Of a DNA stretch of 64,000 nt, positions 1 to 11,539 are shown in pieces. Each line of letters opens with the position of its first letter. Within the stretch, counting starts at the first letter, position 1. The DNA comes from Blasia pusilla. Its lineage: Eukaryota; Marchantiophyta; Marchantiopsida; Blasiales. The stretch covers positions 56,854,001 to 56,918,000 of the forward strand of contig CM114272.1 in the NCBI GenBank assembly GCA_050084515.1, read 5' to 3'. The notes under the pieces are model-generated. The model worked only from the letters and a program-made list of their open reading frames with translations, was not told the DNA's origin and ran no database searches. Both the position numbers and the translations under genes were made by a program.

Positions 1-341
1 GACAAGTCCAAGATCTGCCAATAGAGATACAACTAGATGGTAGAATTGAAGATGAGGATCAAGTGTCATTTGAGATGGGGTTAGACGAATTTGAAAGGGG
101 AGGTGGTGAGGAGGAATGGGCTACATAGTCTAAGGTGTTAAGGGATGCTTGTCACCCCTTATTAACGGGTTCTAAAACTAGCAAACTTGCATTCATCATG
201 TTGTTCTTAAACATATGTGGTACTCACAATGTCTCAAATATTGTTGTGGATGAGATCCTAAAATTCCTGGCAGTGCAAGTCATGCCCAATGAGAAACCAT
301 GGCCAGAGAAATCAGTGAAGAAGATTTCACTCCGAAGTTAG
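1..341 (+). pseudogene. TNP2-type CACTA transposase, N-terminal fragment
   Basis: Residues read from about 135 (LRDACHPLLTGSKTSKLAF, then MLFLNICGTHNV) match the conserved early part of plant TNP2 transposases, where the family has a (L)xDAxxPLYxGxKxSKL-like stretch followed by an LhxhKxxxxxSN stretch. The same region of the second CACTA element (minus strand, near 45500) reads CRPLFPLKKTSVLAFVMLLF, so the two support each other. The frame opens at a GTG, not an ATG, and stops after about 69 codons. The SYYEAKK motif that normally follows is missing. This is a remnant without function. Confidence 0.6.
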
Positions 342-1343
342 TTATGGCTCCTTTCTTTTCCATGATGGCTAAACATCTTGTTCTAATTCAGGAAATCTTC
401 CATTTTTTGTTGATCCTCTATGGAATAAAGCTAGGTTGGATGTGAATAAATGATTGTATGCATTTAGTGTTAAAAACGTTATGGTCTACTCGATATGATG
501 TGCAACCACACATGTGAATAAATGATGTGCAACCACACAGCTGAATGTATTGAAATGATTGTACGTGAGACATTCATTCCTAAAGAAATTTAGTCTGTTC
601 AATGTACAGAAACAATCAAACAAAAATAAAAGAAAAAATCTTGGTAACATAATGAAACTAGAACTAGTTTTTAATCAGATTCCAACACTATAGAACTAAA
701 AAAGAATGACTATACTTAGTTATACTTATACGGAAAGAAAGCACCACTAGTTTTTTTATAAAATCCCAAAATTTTAAATAACTATTTAGTTTCAATTGTA
801 CAACTAGAAATAACCACTAGTTTTTAATCAAATACCAAAACTATACACTGAAAAGAATGACTATATTTAGTTACAACGATACAACTAGAAATAACCACTG
901 GTTTAGGATAATTGTAAGTAGTTTCATATAAAACACTTAAAATGGATTCTATATAAAATCTATAACTAGAATGACTACATTTGGTGTCAAATAGTAACAG
1001 GAAAATATTTGTCTACACTACATATAGTGCGTTTGTCCACGTGTCACACATGTACTTCAACCACTCATTCTTTACCACGTGTCAGAATCGTCTAAACATC
1101 CACGTAAGCATCGTAAGAAATCGATGTCATACTCACAAGATTGATTACTAGGATTCTATTCACTTGTACACTTTCCAGCTCAACGTTAAAAATCTATGCC
1201 AACGTGTCATTTTGACACTACAAATCCTTTATGACGAGTCCTTTATACTACTTGTTTTCTAGTTATAAGTTAGTGTTATTAGTCCGAGAGAACTAAACTT
1301 AGTATTAAATTATAGTGGTTTTTGGATTAAAATCCTTCTAGTG
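1..1343 (+). mobile_element. Right end of a deleted CACTA (En/Spm) element
   Basis: The stretch begins inside a TNP2-type transposase fragment (to about 341) and ends with TAGTG at 1339-1343. Read from the end inwards, the terminus is CACTAGAAGGATTTT. The last 700 bases carry several copies of ACTAGTTTTTAATCA and of ACAACTAGAAATAACCACT in both orientations, as expected of CACTA subterminal repeats. The base triplet after the end is ATG. The left end lies outside the window, so the target duplication cannot be checked. Only the N-terminal part of TNP2 is present and it runs straight into subterminal sequence, so this is an internally deleted, non-autonomous copy. The terminus differs from that of the element at 37304-53414, so it belongs to a related but distinct family. 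Confidence 0.55.
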
Positions 1344-1689
1344 ATGGAAGGAAGAGAATGAGCCCTTCTAACTCCTCAAATCATCTACTCCCACTTATAA
1401 TTGATTACTAAACCATCTTCACTAATTTTCATTTAACAAACCTGCTTTTATTCTCCTATTAGATTCTTTCTTGACCTATTCTAAATTTCCAATAGACCTA
1501 TTTTGCAATACAACCACCCTATCACCCTATCCTTTCTCCATGACTAATATCACAAATTCTTCAATTACTCTCATTTCTAACTAATCTATCCTCTATCACA
1601 ACCACCCTATTCCAACCTCTCAAGCCGTCAATCACCCAACCACTAGACAAATTCATTTAATACCCCACTAAAATCACAAGGTCCGCCCA
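1344..1689. other. AT-rich spacer, no gene seen
   Basis: Low-complexity CT/AT-rich sequence with loosely repeated phrases (CACTCC, ACTAAACCA, TCTAACTAATC). It resembles the tandem repeat at 6895-7225 in composition. I see no coding potential. Confidence 0.4.
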
Positions 1690-1895
1690 TAACCCCATGG
1701 CCCGTGCCCTAGCTATGACGCGGGCTCCAACGCCAGCGCCCTAGTGTGAAGGTGTGCTCTGAGGCATGCAACGAGCCCGCGCCCTAGCCCGCAGGCAGGC
1801 TCAGCGGCCCACGATGAGCCCGCACCCTAACTCGTAGGCGAGCTCCAAGGCCCGCAACTAGCCAACGTCCTAGCTTGCGAGCTCAAAGGCTTGCA
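1690..1895. repeat. GC-rich degenerate tandem repeat
   Basis: A phrase of about 50-60 bases built on GCCCGCGCCCTAGC and GAGCTCCAAGGCCCGCAAC recurs three to four times with substitutions. The block is much richer in GC than its surroundings. Short open frames across it are by-products of the repeat. Confidence 0.45.
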
Positions 1896-2283
1896 ACAAG
1901 GCTGCGTCGCGACTGTTATTGGCATTGTGGACCGCACCCTTCATCGGAGCTTGCACCTGTTCCCACAAGTGGAGCCTGCGTAGTCGACTTGGGCGCCAAA
2001 AAAACCCGTGCTTTCCATTTTTCCATGTCCGTGGTCATGTTCGAACATGTCCATCCCATTGACGGACTTGTCCATCTCTATCCAACCTCGTGGGAGTCGG
2101 GGTGATTCCTTACTCAAAACCCCTTCATACCTCACTCCACTACCACTCCTTGCAATACTCTATTCTTCCAAATCCTTGAAGAATGTCAGAATGCCTCACA
2201 CGTTCAAGCACTTATACTCACCAAGAGTCTCCCACACTCCTTACTAGCTCATCTACGCAAATGCTAATCTTGTAATGGATGAC

Positions 2284-3360
2284 TTGACATAAAACTCCAC
2301 TCCTAGATCCACATCGGCATGTCGAGCCACATCCAACAAGAGAGAATCCGGACGCTAGTACCCTAGTTCCTACACACACCCATGCAAGAGAAGTGCTCCT
2401 AAGGCTCAACATGAGAAAGATGGCTTGGGCAAGCCATCTCTCCCTCTCTTATAGCCTTAGGAAGAGCCAAAAGGCTCTTCCTCCAAAAATAGCCATCCTC
2501 ATGGTAACCTGCGTGCAGGTTATTGGGTGACCGTTGACTCAATCAACGGGTGACCTAACTAACTAAGACCAAAAGAGGAAGATCTACTGAGGCAATGTTC
2601 CCAACGCAACAAGCCTGTCGCCAACCTTATCTGGCTTCTCAAGACAAAGTTACACCCAAAAAATCCGTTGACCCTCTTTGTCGTCAACGTGGTAGAACTC
2701 TAGTTGTCAGCTAGCTAAGATGTGACAGTTGTCATGTACATAAACATCGCTATAAAATCCATATTATTGGTTACATCTACATACCACACAACGCTGATCT
2801 TTCCAACACACAAGTCTGTCCACTCATAAATGAAATGGACTCACTCCTATTCATCAAGACCACGTAATTGCCCCCCTAGATGGCAGTTGGGTCCCCCTAA
2901 CTTCAAATATCAGACATCATATCTACTTGACATGATCAATCTACTACTTTATACATATCTAGCACCGTCGGTGTGGTCATCCTTGCAACACTGCAACATA
3001 ACAACTACATGTCGTCACGGTGTTGATCCCTATGTCGTGCGCATACACATTGCTACACAACCCACATTGTTGGTCACATCTGCACACCACACAACACCAA
3101 TCTCCCCGAACATACAGGTAGATCCACATATAAATGAAAGATACTCACGCATATACACTGGGACCCCACAACAAAAATCAAGATTAGTAAAACCGGCTCA
3201 TCCAGCCTAAAACTCCACTCATGAATCTACATCGGCATATCGAACCACATCCACCCTCCGCTATGAGGGAATCCGGATGCTAGCACCCTAACTCCTATAC
3301 ATCCATACATGTCTATGCAAGAGAGGCGCTCCTAAGGCTCAACATGAGAAAGATGGCTTG
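2284..3360. repeat. Duplicated block, order A-B-B'-A'
   Basis: Segment A (about 2284-2420; begins ATAAAACTCCACTCCTAGAT and ends with CTCAACATGAGAAAGATGGC) returns as A' at about 3207-3360 in the same orientation. Segment B (about 2735-2835, with TTGGTTACATCTACATACCA) returns as B' at about 3040-3150. Copies differ by roughly 15-25 per cent by eye. ORFs of 60-126 codons in this block follow no known family. It could be LTR or Helitron debris; I found no termini. Confidence 0.5.
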
Positions 3361-3398
3361 AATAGCCCTCCCAACGATAACCTACGTACGTTCACAAG

Positions 3399-4262
3399 GG
3401 GGGCTGGTATTCTGGCAGGAGAGAGAGTAAGAGAGGAAAGGAAGAGAGGAAGAGAGGAGAGTCTCTCTTAAAAAAAAAGGGCCAAATCCGCCTCCTCTCT
3501 TCAAAACTTTTTGACATATTTGAAATTTTTGTTTGCTTTCAAATTCAGGAAATCTTTAGAAGAGAGTAGGTAGTGGTCCACATTTGGCCCTAAAAAAACC
3601 TTCTTTTTCCTGGGGGCGAGAAAAAAGGAGACATCATAAGACCACTACAAACATTTTTCCATCACTCTCCATGTGAGCCTAAGTTTCTTAACATTCCCTA
3701 TCTCGGTCAACAAAAAGCAGTGCCCATGGGTATTTTTGTTGGAGGACCATCCGGATGCCAACCTCTCTTTTTGCAGGGATTGTTGCCTGCATCATGGCCT
3801 CCCCTGAATTTCCCCATAACCAACTTTCTGTTGGTTATGAATGGTGTTTGCTCAAGACAAACTTTGTGAAATGTGAACACATGAGACGATAATTGAACCA
3901 AAAGATTGTTAGATGTTTGGAGTAAAGAGGAACTGATGTCCCTTCATTCAGATCCTAAGGCTGAGAAACCGAGAAGCTGCACCCCTCCCAACCCGTAAGA
4001 AAGCTCACCATAAGAAAGGAAAGATTTTTAGAAGTGATTTTCTTCCACCCTGCACCCACGACGATCTAACAGGTTGGGAATCCGAAATGGCAATCCGACA
4101 GGTAGTAGGAATCCTGCTCATCTTAGACAAGATAAGAAGCCTACAACTGGTTTGACAAATGTAGGGAAGGAGCCAAACATTAAGAAGCCCGCCACAATGC
4201 GTCAGAAGTTGGTATCACGGGGAAAGAGTCCGATCACTCAAGCAGTCAACCTGTCGGAATCC
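3399..4262 (+). repeat. Dispersed repeat family, copy 1 (with palindromic motif)
   Basis: This segment starts at GGGGCTGGTATTCTGGCAGG and matches 61803-63000 in the same order and orientation: a purine-rich GAGAGGAAGAGAGG stretch, CTTTTTCC, GACATCATAAGACCACTAC, GAGTAAAGAGGAACTGATG, then units around TCGGAATCCGACAGG. It ends at the palindromic unit near 4246-4262. One internal part (about 4160-4250) is conserved in both copies and could once have been coding (the 100-codon frame at 4074-4376, which lacks an ATG), but no protein family is recognised. The termini are not resolved. Confidence 0.55.
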
Positions 4263-6778
4263 GACAGCTTGAATTTTGGATGTTTTTTTTTTAGATTGGA
4301 TCTTTATAACACATTAAGAAAGAGTGAGTTTTCATGTGATTCAAAGAAAATTTTCCTTAGGCTAAGTGCATATTAATATTTTAAAATTGAGAAGAAATAT
4401 TCTCAAAATGAACCATCCTAGTAAAGAAATCTCTAGATTTTCTTCTATTTTTTAATATGATATTCATATAATGCCCATTTTTTTCTCGTCTTGTCCAGAG
4501 ATATTTACAACTACTAAAATAACCTAAATGAACATAAATGGTACTATGGGAGATCTTCTACATGTACAATATTCTTCCATTAGTATTTTTATCACACCAT
4601 CAAGCATAGACATATTATTTCTAATTTTGGCCTAATTTTTTATTTGAGGTTACTTTCATATTATTTTTAAAAAATATTTCGTTATCCCAAATTAAGAAGA
4701 AAACAAGTTTTAGTGTTTCAACGTCCACTTCTCATTGTGCACTATTAGTCTTATCGGCCTCCTTATATGAGCAGAAGCCTGCATTGATAATTTGCATTTA
4801 GATATCAGAGGAGTCATAGTAATATGACGTGGGTGATATATGAAATAGAGTTATTAGAATTATCTAATCCTATATTGGATCAGGAAGTGAGGCATTGTGA
4901 TGCAAGATAGAGTTAGATAAAATTGGTAAAATTAGATTGGAGAATATTTTAATTAATAGAAATGAATAAAATAGGGTAAAAATCATAGTTTTGGGAGCTA
5001 CATCAATATAGCATTCTCATATGATAAGTTATCTCTATGTTGAGGTTCTATCAAAACTCTTCTATGAGGGCATGAATGCCATGACCAAAGATGCATGTGG
5101 ACAAAGTCCGTGTCCGTGGACATATCCATTTCTGTGCACTTATGTCCGTCCTATGGAAAGACTTTGTCCGTATAGGCCCCATCTTTCCCTTTTTTCTCAT
5201 TCCCTTACTTGCCTTCGTGTTCCATACTTCCCCCATTTCTTCCTCCTTCTACCTCCACCCATTGCTCACTTATTGCTCATCTAATGAACTAAAAGTGTGG
5301 GTCCCACCTCCCGGAACCCATGGCTGTCCTAAGGAAGGACTTGTCCGTTTTTTTGCAACCATAGCCATGGCCCATGGGCAGACGAGGTCATCTTGTATCT
5401 CGAAGATTTGTATCATATTTCACTGATTTTGTTATATTTTCTCATATTTAGCACATCTCAAATAAAAGTTATACATTTTTAATTTTCCCAATCTTCTCGT
5501 ATTTCTTTTTTTTTTCCCATCTTCTAAGAAAATTTAAAGAAAAATAGGTGGACAACCAAAATTTGACTCCATTTTGGAAAATAATTTCAATTTTTAGTGA
5601 AAGATGAAGAAAGGGAGTAGAGATTGTTGGGGAAATTTGGACGATTGATTTCTTCAAAATGGTAGAAAAGAGTTTAGTTTGTTAATGGGAAGGTTGGGGT
5701 TCAAAGCCAAAAGGAGGATATCCTATTCCAAAATTTAAAGAAGAAGGGAAAAGCACAAAATTTTTTCTCTCAGCAAAGGTTTTTTTTTTTCCCCAAAACA
5801 AGGGGAGTTGAGGTCATATCTTGAATATTATGAGTAACTACATCATGTATCTAAAGGCTTCATTTGATATGGTTTCAATTATTGTGCTTGCTCAAAAAAC
5901 TAGCTGATTTTTTTTCACTCACAATTCTAGTTGAATTTTCATAAAAGATATCAAATTGGGAAAGTCTTAAAATAAATTTTCCATGGCTAGTAATAAATCA
6001 TAAACTATACAAAATTTTCCATGGTTAGAATTTCCTATTTATCATAATTTTAGTGATCATTTTTCATTTCCATTCCAACTCTCAAATTATATTTCACCAA
6101 GTGCATCCCATGGAAAACTAATTACTAGTGTGTTCACTTTGCAAGCTTGGCACCAAGTCCAACATCTTAGAGTTTTTGGGGCCTTATTACATTTATATAT
6201 TTGGACAAGAAACTATCATAATTTTCTTGAATCGTGTTCTAAATTTTAGAGATCAAATTTTTATACAGATGTTTATTTTCCAATGTATGTGTGTACATAT
6301 CTATAAAAAAAATTCCGTTATATTTTCTCATTAGAATTGTTTTTCTAATATATTTGAATTGATGTTAATATCTATATTTCTTCTCTAAAATATCTTTCAG
6401 AATTTTTTTCTATTTCTAATTCATCAAGATAAATTATATACTATCTTTGAAAACTCAAGATCATGTTTAAGTCAATACCATATATTAGTTTAATCAATAA
6501 ATCTTAGCAATATCTTGCTTATGCGAAATAAAATTTGGAGGACCAAGTTGGTTGATGAAAAATATTTCTAGCTATTTCCTTGTGGAAAAAATTCAAGGCT
6601 TTTATGTTTTTAGGTTCTATCATCTATTTTCTAGCTAATTTTCCAAGAAAAGTAAACTAGTAGGGTCACGAATAATTTTCTTTCCTTTAAACCCCTAATT
6701 TCTCCAAAAAATATATTTATTAAGGTTTAGGTTGAAGTATTTGTGTAGGTTGACACAATGACACCTCTCTTGCTTACA
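4263..6778. other. AT-rich intergenic DNA, no gene recognised
   Basis: A long AT-rich stretch with poly-A/T runs. The only distinct island is 5083-5400, which is less AT-rich and contains repeated GTCCGT/GGACA words (for example 5100-5190) like those at 2023-2080 and 8310-8400. The overlapping frames here (up to 111 codons) are rich in S, P and L and show no family features. I see no RNA gene. Confidence 0.4.
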
Positions 6779-8527
6779 TCTACACTATTATTAATAACTA
6801 GTTAACATACTCGTGCTATGAACGAAAAGAGGTAATATTGTAAAGAATTATTAGAAAAAAGAACGAAATTAAAGAGTAGAGATTCTTTTTTTATCCACTC
6901 CTCACATACATAAAATCACCACTAAACCACTCCTCCCACAAATATAATCCTCATCAATCAAACTAAACCCCACTACTTCCTACAATATTTATTACCCAAG
7001 TTTTAACCCACTCTTCACATACATAAAATCACCACTAAACCACTCTCCAATGAATATAATCCCCACCAATCAAATTAAATCCCATTACTTCCTACAATAA
7101 TTACCACTAAATTTTAACCCACTCCTCACATACATAAAATTATCATTAAACCATTCTCCCATAAATATAACTCCTACCAATCAAATTAAACGTCACTACT
7201 TCTTATAATATTTACTACCCAAAGATTTTCATTTCTTCTCAAACCTATAGTAAGTTACAAAATCAATATATGAAGAAAATATAGTAAGATGTTACTATTT
7301 TGTCTTATTATGATTGCTATCTTGTCTTATTCTACTTGTGGGGTTGCGCATTATAGTATGGATAGGGTCTTGACAACATACATCTTCGTATTTGACATCT
7401 ATATTATATCGGGCGATCCTACAAGTGTAATAAGATAAAATAATGGGTTAATAAGACAAAAGAGCAACATGTTTGAACTTTGTTCATGAATCATATTAGA
7501 TGGATAGAGAGAACAAGTTTGAGTGGAAGAAGAAAAATAATTTAATTAATTAATTGATATTATAATATGTGATCCTAAGTGGTAATTATAAAAAAATAAA
7601 TTTCTTAACTCATATTTGATGGGAAGGAAAAATTAATTTTAATGGAGAAGGAATAGATGTTGTTTAAATTTTATTGAAGGATCATGGATTCAAATTACTT
7701 GGAAGAATGGAATGTGATTACTCTTTTAAGATTGAAGAAATTAGAAATTATATTTAAATTTTGAAATGAAAAATATTCTTATTTTTAAATATAATCATGT
7801 TAATTCACATGCTATATTTTGGGAAAGGAAAATGAATTTGAATGGAAAAAGGAAATGGTTTCGTTAATTAAAATTGACCAAGAATTGAGTTAGTGAATGT
7901 TATTTTGGTGGGAAGAGTGGAGGGGGAAGTAGTATTTTCCAACATTTTATGGAGGACTGAAATTATTTAGCAGAGTCGGGTAGTATTTAAAAGTGGAATT
8001 TTATTAGTCTTTTAAGATTTTAAAATAAAATAAAATTGCACTTCAATTTTGAAATGAAAAATATTTCAAAATTATTAAAAATATTTTCATGCATGCTAAC
8101 TAGTACTAGTTAAAGTCAAGTTTGATGCACATACGTCAATTTTTTAATTATTTTCTCTTCCTATGATCCCACTTAAAATAACCAAGAGTATTTTTGATAG
8201 AAATTAGAAAGAAGAAATTATGCATCTTCCAATCTATTTAATTAAAAGAGGATTGGTTTAGAGGAAACCCTCACATTTTCTTTTAGGATCCCTTTATTGC
8301 AAAGTTACCCGAAAATGGACAAGTTCGGATATGTTGACAGACATCTCCGACCTGTACCCAAGCGTGCACGGACATGTCCGTCCATAAGATGGACATGTAA
8401 GACACACGGTGCTCTATTATTGACATCTGTTTTCTTAAGATGCTTATGTTGTTGACACATATCATTTAAAGATAATAATTAAGCCAAGCGAAAATGTGTC
8501 ACCCGTAAAACACTTGCAACATACTAG
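6779..8527 (+). mobile_element. Candidate non-autonomous Helitron
   Basis: The 5' end reads A|TCTACACTATTATTAAT, close to the 5' end of Helitron A (A|TCTATACTATAATG). The 3' end is CTAG at 8524-8527 followed by T. A short potential hairpin (GTGT at 8496-8499 with ACAC at 8510-8513) lies 10 bases before the CTAG. An A-to-T insertion site, a TC start, a CTRR end and a nearby hairpin are the defining Helitron features; there is no target duplication to test. The 1.75-kb interior has no Rep or helicase coding. It holds the tandem repeat at 6895-7225 and a GTCCGT-rich island near 8310-8400. Confidence 0.5.
6895..7225. repeat. Tandem repeat, about 112-bp unit, three copies
   Basis: Units begin at 6895, 7008 and 7119 with CCACTCCTCACATACATAAA or a near variant. 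Each goes on with ACTAAACCACTC and CCAATCAAATTAAA and ends with ACTACTTCCTACAATA. Copies differ at scattered positions. The array lies inside the candidate non-autonomous Helitron. Confidence 0.75.
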
Positions 8528-8817
8528 TAACTATATAGATAGATATTTCTAAAAGTTTATTTTGAAATTTACAACCTCTCATGATTTAGTTTAATCCAAT
8601 TATATTAGAAAGGATGCAAAGAGGATTCTGACTAACAATGTAAGTCCTGTGGGACCGACAGCTTAATAGCGATGTAAATGTTTTCCAAAAATGCCCATTC
8701 CAAATATTTTGATTCCGGCCATCCACCTTTAGAAAGAACCCTAAACGGAGGACCACTTTGAACCCAAAGAGGTTCTGAAACCCGACACAGACTTCCAAAG
8801 ACTATTGTATCACGGCA

Positions 8818-11539
8818 TCTATACTATAATGTGAGTAGGCCGGGGGGTTTGGGTACCCTCTTTTGGTAACTATCCCTCCCAAAGAAGTGAAGCCGGGGAC
8901 TTATTTTTGAAGCAGAGTTGTATTTTTTGCGAAAACATTAACACTCTCCATCAGCCTTATGTTTGAACAATGGCGTTTCCTTCCATGGCCAAACTATTTT
9001 CTTCCACGGGCTTATTTTTGAACCGGATAAGATTTTATTCCAACCTTATGGGATTTTATTCCACGGTCTTATAATAGAGGAATTCTTTCACTACCTGTAA
9101 GACACCTGTTAGCTAGGTAGCTTTAGAATTGTAGATAAATTAGCTCTCTCTAAGTTGGAGCAGACTCAAAGCTGAAGAAGGTGGCATAGACAACTTGGAG
9201 CAAACCCAGGGAATTGAAGAAGGTGGTGCAGACAACTTGGAGCAAACCCGAACCGAAGAAGGTGGACGTATCATCAGAATTATGAGGTGAGGAAATTCGT
9301 CGGGCACCGAGCAAGAAATGATGAGCACCGAGTGCTTGCCATTCTGAGCATGCAGTTCTCAGACGAGAAACTCCTTACCACACTTCTTGGGAGAGGTCCT
9401 CATTGTCCTCAAAGAGAGAGTAGTGGTCATGTGATTACTTTCTGATTCACGCATTGTAGCTCCAATTTGTCTTTCTAGATCTGACGAGATCGGTGTGGTA
9501 GCGGTTTAGGGTGTGGATTTAGTTTCAAATTGCCTGTGGATTTAGTTTCGAATTAAATTCACCCGCTGGATTCATTTGGCCAGATTCTCGAGGTAGCCAA
9601 TTTTGTCATTGACCATTGCGTTCATCATGTCATGAATCTTTGTTGGGTACTAGTAGCAAACATCGTTGAGCTTCCGTGTCTGCCCTTCAGTCCAGCGGAG
9701 GTGCTTCCCCGAACCATCTAAAAATCGCAAATGGCGGCCTGGATAGGAAGTTATGGTATGGGATAGGACTGTGTGGGTTCTGATGCGTGACCGTGATCCT
9801 TTCCTTTCAAGGATGTCTGCGTGGGCGATATTTTTAGGGCTACGAGGTTTAGTTCATCCGATTGTTGTTGTTCAACATCTATTTCTTTTGCATAGGAGGA
9901 AGTTCATACGTTCAGCATCATAGAAAGGCCAAATTACGTGTTTTTCTTATACCTTGTCTGTCTTCTACTAACATTGGAAAGGCTATGGAGGTTGTGCGTT
10001 TGAGCCAAATAGCGGTTTCCAATGCCAATGCGGCCCTTGAATGGGAACGCTCGATAGAGGTTTTAGGGATCCAAAATTATCAAGGACAAAGTAGGTGGTC
10101 CACTCTTGTAATTTCAGGTGATGCCTGTGAGGCTTGGCAAAGTGAGTTGTGGGATGGTTGGTGAAGCTCTCCTCACTACCAATTACTCACTTGTCTTCAA
10201 TCGCTGGTGCATGTGACTTGTTTGGTAATCACTTTGTGGTTCTCTTCATGATGTTTGCTTACTTGCGCACATGGCCACGTTTCATCTGCAAGGGATAGAT
10301 AGTCTGTTTGCCAATTTCGTCAGTGAGAAAATTTCAGGATTGTGTGTTGGGACTTTGATAGGAATCGTAATGTCAATGTCAATTTTCCAAAAAACTATGA
10401 TCAAAAGCTGTGTTTTTAGAGGAATATAGCTCAGAAAGCTTAGCTATACGACGTTGTTGATCATAGCCCAGCGTTTTTCAATCGTAGAAGATACCTGCGG
10501 CACTTATAACAACCCTCTAAAGAACCCGTAGACCCATTCCCTTAGACCTACTCATAGAAATTGTCCAGCTCACAGTGAAGGTTGATTTGATTGCGCTGAA
10601 GTCACTTGTTGGGGGCCATGTCCAGCCAATGCAAGAGCTTCAACATAATCATCATAGCTAGTCGTCAATCCCAAACGTTTCCCAAAAAAATAGCATTTCT
10701 ATGGAATTTTGCAGTTATTAAAAGTCAAGGCCGACAAATTTTCTTACGGAAAAACAGAGCATTCAATCCCGGAGTTTCTTGTGAGTTGAGCTATATTCCT
10801 TGATTGGAATCAGTGCATGGTCTGCAAATCACCAACACCATTGAGGTTCTGTTTAGAACTTAAGACAGGCTTCAGCTCTTTACGGTTTCATTTTTATTTG
10901 CGTCATTGCCCTGCTGTTCGATTCCTCTGAATTGGAATCCTCTACAGATCACCAAAATTTGTGAGCTTCAGTTCAGAATTCAAAAAAAGTTTGAGCACTA
11001 GGGTTTCAGAATCATGTGTATCACTGCACCGCTGTTCTATTCCTCTCCATTTGAATGCTCTACAGACCACCAACTACCAAAACCCGTGAGCTTCTTTTCA
11101 AAACTCAACACGAGCTTCAACGCTGGGATTTCAAAGATACCTTGTGGGGTGCCGAGTGAGATTCACTCTCTCCCTCCCTCGCCTCGCACTCCACCCCGCC
11201 CTCTACCCGTCTCTTCCCATGGCTGGGTTCCGCTAGAGGCCAGGAGGATAGTTTTTCTGCAAAATCTTGATGCGCGCTGTTTCGGACCTAGGTTCATTCA
11301 CATTCGAACAACTGACCTACATGTTAGAAAATTGCAGCCCTTACTAGTTTCCCAAACTCCACACTACGTCTAGAATTGCATGTGTAAAATTTTTGACTTA
11401 TACAAATTTTTGAAAATCTGATTGATTGCTATGTGATTTTTTTAAAAGAATTTTTAAAAGAATTTTCTCTAATTAAAAGGATTATTTTAGGGTTTTTATT
11501 ATGCTAACTCTATGAAAATTTGCAGCATGTTATATAACT
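8818..11539 (+). other. Helitron A 5' leader, no recognised gene
   Basis: The first 80 bases match the 5' end of Helitron B on the minus strand at 56707 (shared words CTATACTATAATG and TCCCAAAGAAGT). A three-copy 39-43-bp repeat lies at 9155-9266. Frames at 9862-10164 (100 codons) and 11014-11373 (119 codons) show no known motifs. The segment could include the promoter and first non-coding exons of the transposase, or captured host DNA; the sequence does not say which. Confidence 0.4.
9155..9266. repeat. Short tandem repeat, 39-43-bp unit, three copies
   Basis: Units start at 9155, 9194 and 9237 with TTGGAGCA and end in GAAGAAGGTGG. A related segment in inverted orientation lies near 56320-56385, inside the matching part of Helitron B, so the repeat is ancestral to both. 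Confidence 0.65.

Noticed and set aside
1875-2247. Overlapping 64-79-codon ORFs on both strands
   Set aside because: They are short, within or next to GC-rich repeat, and without motifs or codon bias.
2227-3360. LTR pair of a small retrotransposon
   Set aside because: The duplicated blocks are in A-B-B'-A' order, and there are no TG...CA ends, primer-binding site or polyprotein.
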